Positions 55,372-64,000 of a stretch of DNA of 64,000 nucleotides are shown here, piece by piece; position 1 is the stretch's first letter, and every line of letters begins with the position of its first letter. Source of the stretch: CAYJPK01 sp964372035. GTDB taxonomy: Bacteria > Desulfobacterota > Desulfovibrionia > Desulfovibrionales > Desulfovibrionaceae. The notes under the pieces were generated by a model, which had not been told where the DNA came from, searched no databases, and saw only the letters and a list, made by a program, of their open reading frames with translations. Position numbers and translations under genes: made by a program. Location of the stretch: the NCBI GenBank assembly GCA_964372035.1, contig CAYJPK010000001.1:62001-126000 (forward strand), written 5' to 3'.

Positions 55372-58300
55372 AAACTATTTTATCACCGCAATATGGGCAG
55401 TATTCAATGCCTTCCATAGGAAGTGGTTTTGCACAAGCTTCGTTAGTACAAACAGTAGGAACCGGACCAAGTTCAACAATAAGCTCGCCCTCAACAACAG
55501 CAACCATTTTACGGGTTTCCTTATAATTAGCACTTTTTACAATACGCTTAACTATTGCACGTTCTGGCGCAAGTACTGCTTTTTCTTGCTTCATAATTGA
55601 GATATTAAATAATTCATCGCCCTCTTCAACTAAGTCACCAGGGTTTACATACATTACCCATAAATCACCACCACTTGGCGCTGCAACATGGTGAGGGTTA
55701 GCAACATCAGCCATAACAACACCCTTATGAGCAGTTGCTTTGCCTTGAGTAACTTGAACTTGATGGCTCATAATTTCAGAGTCAAGCACATATCTAACAA
55801 CAGAAACACCAGCTTCATTAACAGGTGAAATACTTAAAATTGTTAAACTATGTGGCTTATCAGCTGAATCAGTAAATTCTAATTCTTCGTTAAGTTGAAT
55901 ACCTTCAAACCAAACTGAAACAGGCAAGCAATTTGGATCGCCATATTTTTGCTTAAACTGAATAGTTTTAAGAGCATCACCAGGGTGATTTAAGTACATC
56001 ACAAGCTCTTCTTTAGTTGGTGTATCTTTAATAAGCTTTGCAAGTGTTCTTTCTTCTGCTTCAACATTCACATCTTTTAGTTTTAAAAGAGGTGATTCAT
56101 CAGTACGATTTGCAAGCGCATTCTTATACTCACTAGTTCCAAATGCTGATTGATATACCCAATCAGGAGGGAAACCAAGTGGCATTTTGCCAAATTTTCC
56201 AAGAAGTAAATTACGAAATGCATCATTACAATCTTGATAAATAAGGAGTCTATCCTTTTTGTAAGATTCTTTTAACTGATCTTCTGGAATTGTATTAACT
56301 CTTTCTAAAGTTTTAAGTAAGAACTTAACTTCTGTTTCTCCACCACGTTTATAAGCATTTGTAATAGCTAAGAATGCTGTATTCCATGTAATTTGTGCAC
56401 CAGGTGTTACATCATGGTAACGCACAATTTGGCGTGTTGCAGCTAAGAAATCTAACATATATGGCAATAACGCAATATATCCTTGCTTTACAGCTCCCTC
56501 TTGTGAAGATGAAGTTGCACCACCAGGCATAGCATGACTAACAACATCATGGTCAATACCTTGGAAGTAAGGAGAGCAGTAACGATCATAATAAGGCATA
56601 ATTTGCTTAAGAACAAAGTTTGCTTCACGAACCTTATCTCTATCAAGGTGAACTTCGAGCCCAAGCTCTTCTTCAATATAAGCCGCTGTTGATAAAACGT
56701 CGCCTTGACCATATGAACGCACGCTTGAACCAAGCGCAGTATCAATAATATGAGCACCCGCCTTTGCAGCAGCACCCATAGTTGGAACAAAAAGACCATC
56801 AGTATAATGGCGGTGACAATGAAGCACAAGTGCAGGCCATCTTTTACGAAGTTCAGTAATAAGTGAGGACATAAAACGTGGAGGACAAACGCCAGCCATA
56901 TCTTTAAGAGCTAAAATAATGTGTTTTGTAACATCATCTTTGCTCATTCCAGAAACAGAAGCACACATAGTAATAATTTCTTCTGCAACACCAAGATAGT
57001 GTTCAATATCGAAGCCTTTAGCATATGAAAGAGAAATAGCCGGTTCAAAAACTACTTTATTATTACTTAAAACAACCTCTGCAAGTGGGCGCATATTTTC
57101 ACAATGATTTAAGAAGTCAAAACATCTGATAATATTGAAATTTTCACAAATCATTTCACCAGTTAAATGCATTAAATGGCGAGGTTGTGGGTTGTAACCA
57201 AGTACATTTGTTGAACGTACTAAAATTTGCTTTAAGGTTTTTGGTGCAAATCTATTCCAAGCAGCAGCTTCTGAAAATGGATAGGTCATATTTGCCATCA
57301 TTGCCACGTGGAAATGTGCTCCACCACCATTTTCAAGTGAGAAGAAATCACACTGGTCAAGGTATGGACCAACTAAAGCATCTTCTGCCAAGCGAAAACG
57401 ATTACCACTATTTGACTGCGTTACATCACGTGTAGTTGTATCAGTAATATGAACTTTTTTAGAATCTCTAATATAATCAAGCAAAGAAAGTCTATCGCTT
57501 GTTGGATAGCTTGACGGCTTATTTCTAACAGCTTCAGTAATTTCTGGCAAAACTGGTGTAAAACTTGGCATACGAGGCGTATCAAAAGAACGGTATTCAC
57601 CAAGCATTACATGTTGGTTATAACCTTTAGCTGAAATTTCAACAGCAAGTCTTGATAAACGCTCACTTTCTTTTGCAAGGTCTGTATAAATAAGCAAATC
57701 TTGGTTATTTGGAATAAAGGTAGTATCAAAATTACCAGCCTTAAAGTCTTCATTTTGAATTACTTGTTTATAAAAAGGAATTGTGGTGTTTAAGCCACCA
57801 ATTGTATACTCATGCAATGCTCTATCCATAATACCTAAAACTTTATCCCAGTCAGGAGCAAAAGCAATAAGTAGTGAACCAGCAGAATCATAATTTGCAG
57901 GGAAATCATAACCAGCAGAAAGGTTAGAGTCAATTCTAACACCAGGACCACCAGGAGATGCATAACGAGTAATTAAGCCAGCATTTGGCGAGAAATCATT
58001 TTTAGGATCTTCACAGTTGATACGAACCTGCATAGCAATATGCGCAGGTCGTGTATTTTCTTCATTAAAACGAAGTGTAGAACCAAAGGCAATAGCAATT
58101 TGTTCTTCAACTAAGTCAATACCATAGCGACATTCTGTGATACCATGCTCAACTTGTAATCTTGTATTAACTTCAATTAAATATGGTGTACCTGTAGAGT
58201 CTACTAAAAATTCAACTGTTGCAAGTGAATAATATCCAACCTCAAGAACTAATTTGCAAGCGTATTCTTTCAATTTAGCACGAAGTTCAGGAGTAATTCC

Positions 58301-59071
58301 ACTATATTGTGACGGTGTAATTTCAATAAGCTTTTGGTGGTTACGTTGAACAGAACAATCACGCTCATCAAATGCAAAAGCATTACCATGTTGGTCAGCC
58401 ACAACTTGAATTTCAATATGGCGAACGCCTGTTAAATATTTTTCAACGAATAAACGTGGGTTACCAAAAGAAGCTTGAGCCATTGTTGAAGCTTTAAAGA
58501 AAGCATCTTCAAGCTCGTGCATTTCATGCACAAAGAATATACCACGACCGCCGCCGCCACCTTCTGCTTTAAGTAAAACAGGTAAGCCCATTTCTTTAAT
58601 TAAAGCTCTTGCTTCTTCAACACTAACAGCTCCCTCAGAACCTGGAACAACTGGAACATTAACAGTTTTTGCTAATTTTCTAACTTGAACTTTATTACCA
58701 AGCTTATCCATTGCTTCTGCAGTTGAACCAATAAAGTTAATGCCTGCTTCTTTACATTTCGCAGGAAAGCGTTCATCTTCTGATGCAAATCCCCAGCCTG
58801 GGTGAATACCAACAATGCCACGCTCTTTAGCTTTAGCAATAATTAAATCTATATCTAAATATGCACGAGGATCACTACCAAGAAGTAATAATTCTTGTGC
58901 AGCAGAAGCAGCAGGAGCAGTTTTATCAATATCAGTCGCCGTCATAACTGGAATGGCATCAAATCGTTCACGAATAGCTCGGCAAATTCGCCTTGCTGGA
59001 ATACCACGGTTAGCAACTAAAATCCTTTTCCCTCTTAACTCTTCTTTTACAGCCTCAAATGACTTACTCAT
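55370..59071 (-). CDS. pyc: Pyruvate carboxylase, single-chain, with C-terminal zinc-ribbon-like tail
   Basis: It would carboxylate pyruvate to oxaloacetate, feeding the TCA branch and gluconeogenesis. The 1233 residues run: biotin carboxylase (about 15-470; RILVANRGIPARR, KAEGGGGGRGIFF, ERDCSVQRNHQKLIE, EVNTRLQVEHGITE), carboxyltransferase (about 540-850; TDTTTRDVTQS, LHCHRHYTDG), conserved PYC/OADA region, and biotin carrier domain with Lys1161 in IMKQEKAV. The tail has Cys1208, Cys1213, Cys1225 and Cys1228 (CX4C, CX2C), probably a small zinc site. Several motifs deviate from classic pyruvate carboxylase, such as TTTRD for TTFRD and MKQ for MKM, so another 2-oxo acid substrate is possible. 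It starts 2 bp after birA, with GAGG upstream. Confidence 0.87.
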   Translation of the reverse strand: MSKSFEAVKEELRGKRILVANRGIPARRICRAIRERFDAIPVMTATDIDKTAPAASAAQELLLLGSDPRAYLDIDLIIAKAKERGIVGIHPGWGFASEDERFPAKCKEAGINFIGSTAEAMDKLGNKVQVRKLAKTVNVPVVPGSEGAVSVEEARALIKEMGLPVLLKAEGGGGGRGIFFVHEMHELEDAFFKASTMAQASFGNPRLFVEKYLTGVRHIEIQVVADQHGNAFAFDERDCSVQRNHQKLIEITPSQYSGITPELRAKLKEYACKLVLEVGYYSLATVEFLVDSTGTPYLIEVNTRLQVEHGITECRYGIDLVEEQIAIAFGSTLRFNEENTRPAHIAMQVRINCEDPKNDFSPNAGLITRYASPGGPGVRIDSNLSAGYDFPANYDSAGSLLIAFAPDWDKVLGIMDRALHEYTIGGLNTTIPFYKQVIQNEDFKAGNFDTTFIPNNQDLLIYTDLAKESERLSRLAVEISAKGYNQHVMLGEYRSFDTPRMPSFTPVLPEITEAVRNKPSSYPTSDRLSLLDYIRDSKKVHITDTTTRDVTQSNSGNRFRLAEDALVGPYLDQCDFFSLENGGGAHFHVAMMANMTYPFSEAAAWNRFAPKTLKQILVRSTNVLGYNPQPRHLMHLTGEMICENFNIIRCFDFLNHCENMRPLAEVVLSNNKVVFEPAISLSYAKGFDIEHYLGVAEEIITMCASVSGMSKDDVTKHIILALKDMAGVCPPRFMSSLITELRKRWPALVLHCHRHYTDGLFVPTMGAAAKAGAHIIDTALGSSVRSYGQGDVLSTAAYIEEELGLEVHLDRDKVREANFVLKQIMPYYDRYCSPYFQGIDHDVVSHAMPGGATSSSQEGAVKQGYIALLPYMLDFLAATRQIVRYHDVTPGAQITWNTAFLAITNAYKRGGETEVKFLLKTLERVNTIPEDQLKESYKKDRLLIYQDCNDAFRNLLLGKFGKMPLGFPPDWVYQSAFGTSEYKNALANRTDESPLLKLKDVNVEAEERTLAKLIKDTPTKEELVMYLNHPGDALKTIQFKQKYGDPNCLPVSVWFEGIQLNEELEFTDSADKPHSLTILSISPVNEAGVSVVRYVLDSEIMSHQVQVTQGKATAHKGVVMADVANPHHVAAPSGGDLWVMYVNPGDLVEEGDELFNISIMKQEKAVLAPERAIVKRIVKSANYKETRKMVAVVEGELIVELGPVPTVCTNEACAKPLPMEGIEYCPYCGDKIV

Positions 59072-59073
59072 TT

Positions 59074-59772
59074 TTAATCCTCATTAAAGTTTAAATCTTT
59101 ATTGTTAATCAAATATTTCCTTGCTAAAAATTTCCAAGAACCAATTGAATGACATATTTTTTGATTATAGTAAAGTGTCAATATTGGTAAAATTTTTTGC
59201 CATAAATTAATTGCATTTAAGTTTTTATCATCACAAAAGATATTTGCTGGCATTGCATGGTCTTCTCGCAAATGCTCAATATCTGGTGATTTTACTAGAT
59301 TAATCCCAATACCTGCAAACAGTTTATTATTTCTTTCTTCAAGTAAAATTCCACCTACCTTATAATATATACCGTCAATTTGGCGCACTAAATCATTTGG
59401 AAATTTTATTTGAATTTCAAAATTTAATTCATTTAAGACTTCACATAGCAAGGCACTAAAAGCTGTTGCTGCCTCAATTCCATCAAAAGGTGCTGTCATT
59501 GGAAGGCGAATAGCTGCAAATAAGTTACCCTTTGGCGAGTACCATTGACGTCCAAGTTGCCCTCTCCCACTTGTTTGCTGTAAACAGATAACGCTTGACC
59601 AGATGTCAAATTTGTCTTCACCTGCAAAATACCTTGCTAAATCAAGACTTGAACTAGCATTTCCGCAAATAAAAATAGGATTAGGGGAATTTAGTTCTTG
59701 AATTTGCCCAAATTCACTGATATTAAAAGAATCACAAATATTTGTAATTCCGTCTTCAAAAAAAGTTAACAT
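59074..59772 (-). CDS. birA: Biotin-[acetyl-CoA-carboxylase] ligase (BirA, catalytic form)
   Basis: BirA attaches biotin to carrier domains, here most likely to the pyruvate carboxylase encoded 2 bp downstream. The catalytic core shows QQTSGRGQLGRQWYSPKGNLFAAI (core GRGQLGRQW), IKFPNDLV for the usual KWPNDL, and GGILLEERNN. There is no N-terminal helix-turn-helix, so it is a non-regulatory ligase. The open frame extends to 59829, but ATG 59772 gives a normal start (232 residues) and avoids overlap with tilS; its ribosome site is weak (AGGTT). Gene pairing with pyc is strong functional context. Confidence 0.9.
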   Translation of the reverse strand: MLTFFEDGITNICDSFNISEFGQIQELNSPNPIFICGNASSSLDLARYFAGEDKFDIWSSVICLQQTSGRGQLGRQWYSPKGNLFAAIRLPMTAPFDGIEAATAFSALLCEVLNELNFEIQIKFPNDLVRQIDGIYYKVGGILLEERNNKLFAGIGINLVKSPDIEHLREDHAMPANIFCDDKNLNAINLWQKILPILTLYYNQKICHSIGSWKFLARKYLINNKDLNFNED

Positions 59773-59813
59773 AAATAACCTAAGAATAAATTTTAAAACT
59801 TGAAAGTTGCAAT

Positions 59814-60824
59814 ATGTCAAAACTACCATCAGAAATAGCTAATAAGTTGCAAGACTTAAGCCCAAACTTAGCAAAATTATGCCTAAAAGTTCGTGGCTTT
59901 ATGAATACATGGTTTGAAAAAGATGTCAAGTCATGTTTGGTAGCTTGCTCAGGTGGTGCTGACTCTGTTGCTCTAGCTTTGATTCTTCATTATTTAAAGA
60001 TAGATATTGAGCTTGCACATTTTAATCATGAGTTGCGAGAAAGAGCTAAAGATGATGAAGAATTTACCATCAATTTTGGTAAATTATTAAATGTAAAGAC
60101 ACATGTAAAACGCATGGATATTGCTAAATTTGCAAAAGAAAATAAATATAGCGTTGAAGAAGCTGGACGCATTGCACGTTATGATTTTTTTAATGAGATT
60201 TGTGAGCAACAGAAGCTTGATTTTATTGCAACTGGTCATCATTTAGGTGATTTAGCAGAGGATATTATTTTACGCATGTTACGTGGTTCTGCTTGGACAG
60301 CTCTTGGTGGTATGCCTGCTTATGATGAAAAACGCAAATTAATTCGCCCTCTTTTGTCAACGCCAAAAGAAGAGCTACAAAGTTTTTTGACGGCTTTAAA
60401 TATTGATTGGTGTGAAGATGAAACTAACAAAGATTTAAACTATAAGCGTAATCGAGTTAGAAATATTATTTTACCAATGTTTGAAATTGAAAACCCTGCC
60501 TTTACTAAAACTGCGTTTAATTTATGGCAGCAAGCACAGATTGATAAAGAATTTTTTGAAGATAATTTAAAATTTATTAAGATTGAAACTAATGATAAAT
60601 CTTATTTTTTACATAAACAAAATATAAAAAATATGCCCCAAGCACTTCGCCTTAGAGCATATAATTTTATCTTTAAACACTTTCAAATTCAAAGTAATTT
60701 TGACATGATTTTAAAGCTAGACTTAGCCTTTATTAATAAAAATACTGGCGCAATATTTGATTTAAAAAATATGAATATTCAAATTACTAAGCATGGCATT
60801 AATTTTAACAGCACGTTAAAATAA
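59814..60824 (+). CDS. tilS: tRNA(Ile)-lysidine synthase
   Basis: TilS converts the wobble C34 of tRNA-Ile(CAU) to lysidine so that it reads AUA, which is important in an AT-rich genome. The PP-loop SGGADS (46-51) is intact. HFNHELRERAKDDEEF, GHHLGDLAEDIILRMLRG and the RNRVRNIILP-type motif (YKRNRVRNIILPMFE) also match. At 336 residues it is the compact form lacking the full C-terminal domains of E. coli TilS. The ATG lies 41 bp from the divergent birA start, so promoters must overlap there. It converges on dxs with a 10-bp gap. Confidence 0.93.
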   Translation: MSKLPSEIANKLQDLSPNLAKLCLKVRGFMNTWFEKDVKSCLVACSGGADSVALALILHYLKIDIELAHFNHELRERAKDDEEFTINFGKLLNVKTHVKRMDIAKFAKENKYSVEEAGRIARYDFFNEICEQQKLDFIATGHHLGDLAEDIILRMLRGSAWTALGGMPAYDEKRKLIRPLLSTPKEELQSFLTALNIDWCEDETNKDLNYKRNRVRNIILPMFEIENPAFTKTAFNLWQQAQIDKEFFEDNLKFIKIETNDKSYFLHKQNIKNMPQALRLRAYNFIFKHFQIQSNFDMILKLDLAFINKNTGAIFDLKNMNIQITKHGINFNSTLK

Positions 60825-60834
60825 GTATGTAAAC

Positions 60835-62697
60835 TCAAAAAGTTTCAAGTATTGATTTGATATTTTTAATATCAATTCCAACTAATTCTCTAAGCTCTTT
60901 TTGAGTACCATGTTCAATAAATTTATCTTCGATTCCAATACGTTTTACTTTTTTATAAATATCATTATCAGCTAGCAATTCTAAAACAGCCGAAGAAAAA
61001 CCACCTGCTAAAATATGCTCTTCAACTAACAAAATTTTGTCATGTTTTTCAATTAATTCAATAATTTGTTCTTTTGCAAGTGGTTTAATCCACCTTGCAT
61101 CAAAAACAGTAATATTTCTATCAACTTCATCAGCTGCACATAAACAAGGCTTAACAGCACTTCCAACACACATCACAAGAACAGAATTGTCTTGCATTGT
61201 GTTTTTTTGCAACAAAACTTCACCAGTCATTGGCAATTCTTTAAAGTTATAGTCTAAGCTAAAGCCTTCTGCATTACCTCGTGGGTAACGAATTGCAAGC
61301 GGTGCATTAAAATTTTGTGCTGTATAAAGGATATTTTGCAACTCAACTTCATTACGAGGTGAGCAAATATGCATGTTTGGCATATGGCGCAAGTATGAAA
61401 TGTCGAATACACCATGGTGAGTTGCACCATCTTCGCCAACAAGCCCAGCCCTATCAATACAAAGAACTACAGGTAAATTTTGCAAACAAACATCATGCAT
61501 AATTTGGTCATAAGCACGTTGCAAAAATGTTGAGTAAATAGCTACATATGGCTTATAACCTTTTTTTGCAAGACCAGCTGCAAAGGTTATTGCATGTTGC
61601 TCACAAATGCCAACATCAACAAAACGCTCAGGGTATTTTTCATTAAAGGCTTCTGTACCAGTTCCCTCTGGCATGGCTGCAGTAATGACGATAAGTTTAT
61701 CATTATTATCAGCTAAATTACAAACAGTATGACTAAAAGCTTCAGTAAAAGTTAAATTATCACGCTTTGCTACAACAATTCCTTTTTCAGGATCAAAACT
61801 TCCAAGCCCATGATAACGAAGAGGATCGTTTTGAGCTGGTTCATAGCCCTTACCTTTTGTAGTTAAAACATGCAATAATACAGGTTTATCATATTCAGCT
61901 GCCATTTTTAAGTGACGCTCTAGTTCTACCATATCATGACCATCAATTGGTCCTATATAGTTAAAGTTAAAAGCCTCAAATAAAATACCTGGTGTAAATA
62001 AGGTTTTTACTGTTTGTTGAGTTTTACTTGCAAATTCAGCTATATCTTCGCCAATTGTTGGAATTGTACGCAAGAAATCAACCACCTTTTTCTTGGTTTT
62101 TCTTGCCCAATTTTCAGACATATTGCGGCTTAAGAAAAGGGATAATGCTCCAACATTACGTGAAATAGACATTTCATTATCATTTAGAATAACGATTAAA
62201 CGCTTATCCATTGCGCCAGCCTGATTTAATGCTTCAAAAGCCATACCACCTGTTAAAGAACCATCTCCAATAATTGCAATTGTGTGATTATCTTTATCAT
62301 CTAAGCTATTAGCAACTGACATTCCAAGCGCAGCAGATATTGATGTTGAAGAGTGCCCTACAGCAAAGTGGTCATATTTACTTTCGCTTGGATTTGGAAA
62401 TCCGCTAATACCACCAAGTTTGCGCAAAGTATAAAAGTTATCACGACGACCTGTAAGAATCTTCCAAGCATAAGCTTGATGCCCTACGTCCCAAATAATA
62501 TTATCATTATCAAGATCAAATACATTAAGCAAGCTAAGAGTCAACTCGATTACACCAAGCGAAGAAGCTAAGTGACCACCATTTCTTGCAACAGTATTGA
62601 TAATAAAATCACGAAGCTCACAAGCTAAAACTTCTTTATCTTGTTCACTTAATTTAGCAACATCACTTGGATGCTCGATATTAGAAAGAACTTTCAT
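60835..62697 (-). CDS. dxs: 1-deoxy-D-xylulose-5-phosphate synthase
   Basis: DXS condenses pyruvate and glyceraldehyde 3-phosphate in the first step of the MEP isoprenoid pathway, using thiamine diphosphate. The 620-residue transketolase-type protein shows WDVGHQAYAWKILTGR, the cofactor motif GDGSLTGGMAFEALNQAG, IDGHDMVELERHL, the catalytic glutamate in GICEQHAITFAAG and EDGATHHGVFD. AAGGAA precedes the ATG by a few bases. It is the last gene of the xseB-ispA-dxs unit, 16 bp after ispA, so precursor synthesis and chain elongation are made together. Confidence 0.97.
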   Translation of the reverse strand: MKVLSNIEHPSDVAKLSEQDKEVLACELRDFIINTVARNGGHLASSLGVIELTLSLLNVFDLDNDNIIWDVGHQAYAWKILTGRRDNFYTLRKLGGISGFPNPSESKYDHFAVGHSSTSISAALGMSVANSLDDKDNHTIAIIGDGSLTGGMAFEALNQAGAMDKRLIVILNDNEMSISRNVGALSLFLSRNMSENWARKTKKKVVDFLRTIPTIGEDIAEFASKTQQTVKTLFTPGILFEAFNFNYIGPIDGHDMVELERHLKMAAEYDKPVLLHVLTTKGKGYEPAQNDPLRYHGLGSFDPEKGIVVAKRDNLTFTEAFSHTVCNLADNNDKLIVITAAMPEGTGTEAFNEKYPERFVDVGICEQHAITFAAGLAKKGYKPYVAIYSTFLQRAYDQIMHDVCLQNLPVVLCIDRAGLVGEDGATHHGVFDISYLRHMPNMHICSPRNEVELQNILYTAQNFNAPLAIRYPRGNAEGFSLDYNFKELPMTGEVLLQKNTMQDNSVLVMCVGSAVKPCLCAADEVDRNITVFDARWIKPLAKEQIIELIEKHDKILLVEEHILAGGFSSAVLELLADNDIYKKVKRIGIEDKFIEHGTQKELRELVGIDIKNIKSILETF

Positions 62698-62713
62698 TCC
62701 ATTTCCTTAATTT

Positions 62714-63595
62714 TTAGATAACTCTTTCTAACATTATGTTTACAATACCACGTAAAAAGTCAGCCTCTTCATGCTCAAATCCATCTAGAGCCTCTAGCGC
62801 TTGTTGTGATGCATGCCTTGCTAACTCATAACTTTTATCAATGCCCACAATATTAGGATAAGTCATTTTGCCATTTTGTGCATCAGAACCAACTGGCTTA
62901 CCAAGTGTTTTCGTATCTCCAATAACGTCCAAAATATCATCTATAATTTGAAAGGCTAAACCAAGATAAACTCCATAGTCATCTATCTTTTTTAAATCTT
63001 GCTCGCTTGCGCCAGCTAAAATTCCACCACTCACACAAGAGGCTTTAATGAGCGCACCTGTTTTTAAAGAATGCATTGATTTTAGCATATCAATATTAAC
63101 ATCATTTTTAGCTGTAAATTCCATATCTAAAATTTGACCGCCTACCATGCCTGCACTTCCGCTCGCATTAGCCATTTCAAGACTAGCTTTAAGCACTCGC
63201 TCAGAAGCTAAATTTGTTTGCATCATAAGTGCAAAAGCGTCAGTTAATAAAGCATCACCAGCTAAAATTGCAGTAGCCTCATCAAAAGCCTTATGACAAG
63301 TAGGCTTGCCACGTCTTAAATCATCATTATCCATTGAAGGCAGATCATCATGAATTAAAGAGTAAGTATGAATCATTTCAATAGCACAGGCAAAATTTAA
63401 AACATCATCTTTTGCTACACCAAACAAATTAGCAACACTTAAACATAATATAGGGCGAAGCCTTTTGCCTCCAGCCATTAAACTATATTCCATGGCGCTA
63501 GATAATTTATTTGGCATGTCTTTATTTAAGAAATTTGCAAGATTGTTCTCTATATAAGCTGCCTGTTCTTTCAAAATGCTTTTGGTGTTATTCAT
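62714..63595 (-). CDS. ispA: Polyprenyl (farnesyl/geranyl) diphosphate synthase IspA
   Basis: IspA joins isopentenyl and allylic diphosphates, typically giving farnesyl diphosphate. It has MAGGKRLRPILCLSV, the first Asp-rich motif DDLPSMDNDDLRRG, and the second in LAFQIIDDILDV, with CHKAFDEATAILAGDALLTD between. The residues before the first Asp motif (HTYSLIHDD) fit short-chain synthases. The reading frame runs on to 63718, but that would overlap xseB; ATG 63595, 10 bp after the xseB stop, gives a standard 293-residue protein. GGA is the only weak ribosome site. Confidence 0.95.
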   Translation of the reverse strand: MNNTKSILKEQAAYIENNLANFLNKDMPNKLSSAMEYSLMAGGKRLRPILCLSVANLFGVAKDDVLNFACAIEMIHTYSLIHDDLPSMDNDDLRRGKPTCHKAFDEATAILAGDALLTDAFALMMQTNLASERVLKASLEMANASGSAGMVGGQILDMEFTAKNDVNIDMLKSMHSLKTGALIKASCVSGGILAGASEQDLKKIDDYGVYLGLAFQIIDDILDVIGDTKTLGKPVGSDAQNGKMTYPNIVGIDKSYELARHASQQALEALDGFEHEEADFLRGIVNIMLERVI

Positions 63596-63605
63596 ATATA
63601 ATCCA

Positions 63606-63812
63606 TTATTTATTAGTATTTTCTTCAGAAAGTGTTGCAAGTTCAATTTTTGCACTATCAAGTTGTGCACGACAAGATCTAGATAAAAGTACTCCCTCTT
63701 TATAAAGATTAACACCATCTTCTAACGATATATCAATATCTTCTAAAGTACTTATTATTTCTTGTAATCTTGAAATTTTCTGGTCAAATTTTAATTCTTT
63801 TGCTTTTGCCAT
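63606..63812 (-). CDS. xseB: Exodeoxyribonuclease VII small subunit
   Basis: XseB partners with XseA to degrade single-stranded DNA. The 68-residue protein is all helical with FDQKISRLQEIISTLEDIDI, then SLEDGVNLYKEGVLLSRSC, the usual family pattern. AGAGAT lies before the ATG. It is the first complete gene of the operon with ispA and dxs; the large subunit gene is not nearby. Confidence 0.94.
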   Translation of the reverse strand: MAKAKELKFDQKISRLQEIISTLEDIDISLEDGVNLYKEGVLLSRSCRAQLDSAKIELATLSEENTNK

Positions 63813-63883
63813 AATTTAATCTCTATGAAACAAATATTTTTTGCACTATACAAAATTTATTTAAAATTGAAAAGCAAAATGTT

Positions 63884-64000
63884 TTACTTTTTTAGCTTTT
63901 CTTCTGTTATTTCTTTGTTTTCGCCATCTTCAAATGTTTTTAGTTTTTCAGCATTTTTATCTTTTTCAGGTTGAAAATTTTTGTTGATAATTTCTTTTTC
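63884..64000 (-). CDS. 3' end of an unidentified minus-strand gene (partial)
   Basis: An open frame on the minus strand enters from the right edge and ends with TAA at 63884-63886, giving 38 codons (starting E-K-E-I-I-N-K and ending I-T-E-E-K-L-K-K). The piece is very rich in Lys, Glu and Asn, typical of a disordered hydrophilic tail. It lies 71 bp upstream of xseB and in the same direction, so it may belong to the same operon. It is too short to name. Confidence 0.5.
   Translation of the reverse strand, partial: EKEIINKNFQPEKDKNAEKLKTFEDGENKEITEEKLKK

Noticed and set aside
55319..55600. 93-codon plus-strand frame at the 3' end of pyc
   Set aside because: It starts between two terminators, has no ribosome site and lies antisense to the conserved biotin domain and cysteine tail of pyc.
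1..64000. CRISPR arrays, tRNA or rRNA genes, insertion sequences
   Set aside because: No regularly spaced direct repeats, no recognisable tRNA or rRNA sequence and no transposase-like frame were seen by eye; a tRNA scan was not possible.

Overview
The window is a strongly AT-rich bacterial chromosome segment with dense, co-directional, often overlapping genes and one 100-N scaffold gap (45163-45262), so it comes from a draft assembly. The gene content is that of a Gram-negative, flagellated bacterium: type VI secretion, Mla-type lipid transport, DXS/IspA isoprenoid synthesis and lysine via diaminopimelate. The combination of a one-chain pyruvate carboxylase with its own biotin ligase, an xseB-ispA-dxs operon, sigma-54 promoters on flagellar genes and a fliL-fliN-fliO-fliP-fliQ run suggests a low-GC member of the Desulfovibrionaceae or relatives, perhaps host-associated. 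That placement is an inference from gene content and style, not from a marker gene search.

Region 1 (1-18340) is the distal part of a type VI secretion cluster on the + strand: tssG, vgrG, a DUF2169/pentapeptide fusion, a small pentapeptide protein, a second vgrG, tssA, tssB, tssC, hcp and clpV. It ends at a strong bidirectional terminator. The two VgrG paralogues bracket the two pentapeptide genes, which looks like a spike-and-cargo-loading module. TssE/F/J/K/L/M and PAAR are not in the window and presumably lie to the left.

Region 2 (18440-32104) holds an orphan Cys-rich mini membrane protein, an orphan OppD-type ATPase, grpE, an mlaE-mlaF-mlaD-lipoprotein set, an unrecognised acidic repeat/coiled-coil protein, an alpha/beta hydrolase, lysA, a very large AsmA-like protein and a TauE/SafE permease. 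Lipid movement across the envelope is the likely common theme of several of these.

Region 3 (32115-46287) holds a hybrid histidine kinase with its own Hpt protein, htpX, era, a YggS-type PLP protein, the flagellar export/switch run fliL-fliN-fliO-fliP-fliQ, then queF, coaX and eno, closed by a strong terminator. After it fliK (textbook sigma-54 promoter), the N gap and flgD (sigma-54-like promoter) follow.

Region 4 (46310-55371) contains a minus-strand threonine aldolase, a 720-bp gene-free stretch that holds an inverted, decayed piece of the neighbouring DUF3179 gene, the intact DUF3179 gene, a U32 peptidase-family protein, tpx, a HAD phosphatase, a UvrD/PcrA-type helicase and thiL.

Region 5 (55370-64000) is mostly minus strand: birA-pyc (biotin ligase with the carboxylase it serves), the divergent tilS, and the operon [partial gene]-xseB-ispA-dxs. 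No rRNA, tRNA, CRISPR array or insertion sequence was recognised.
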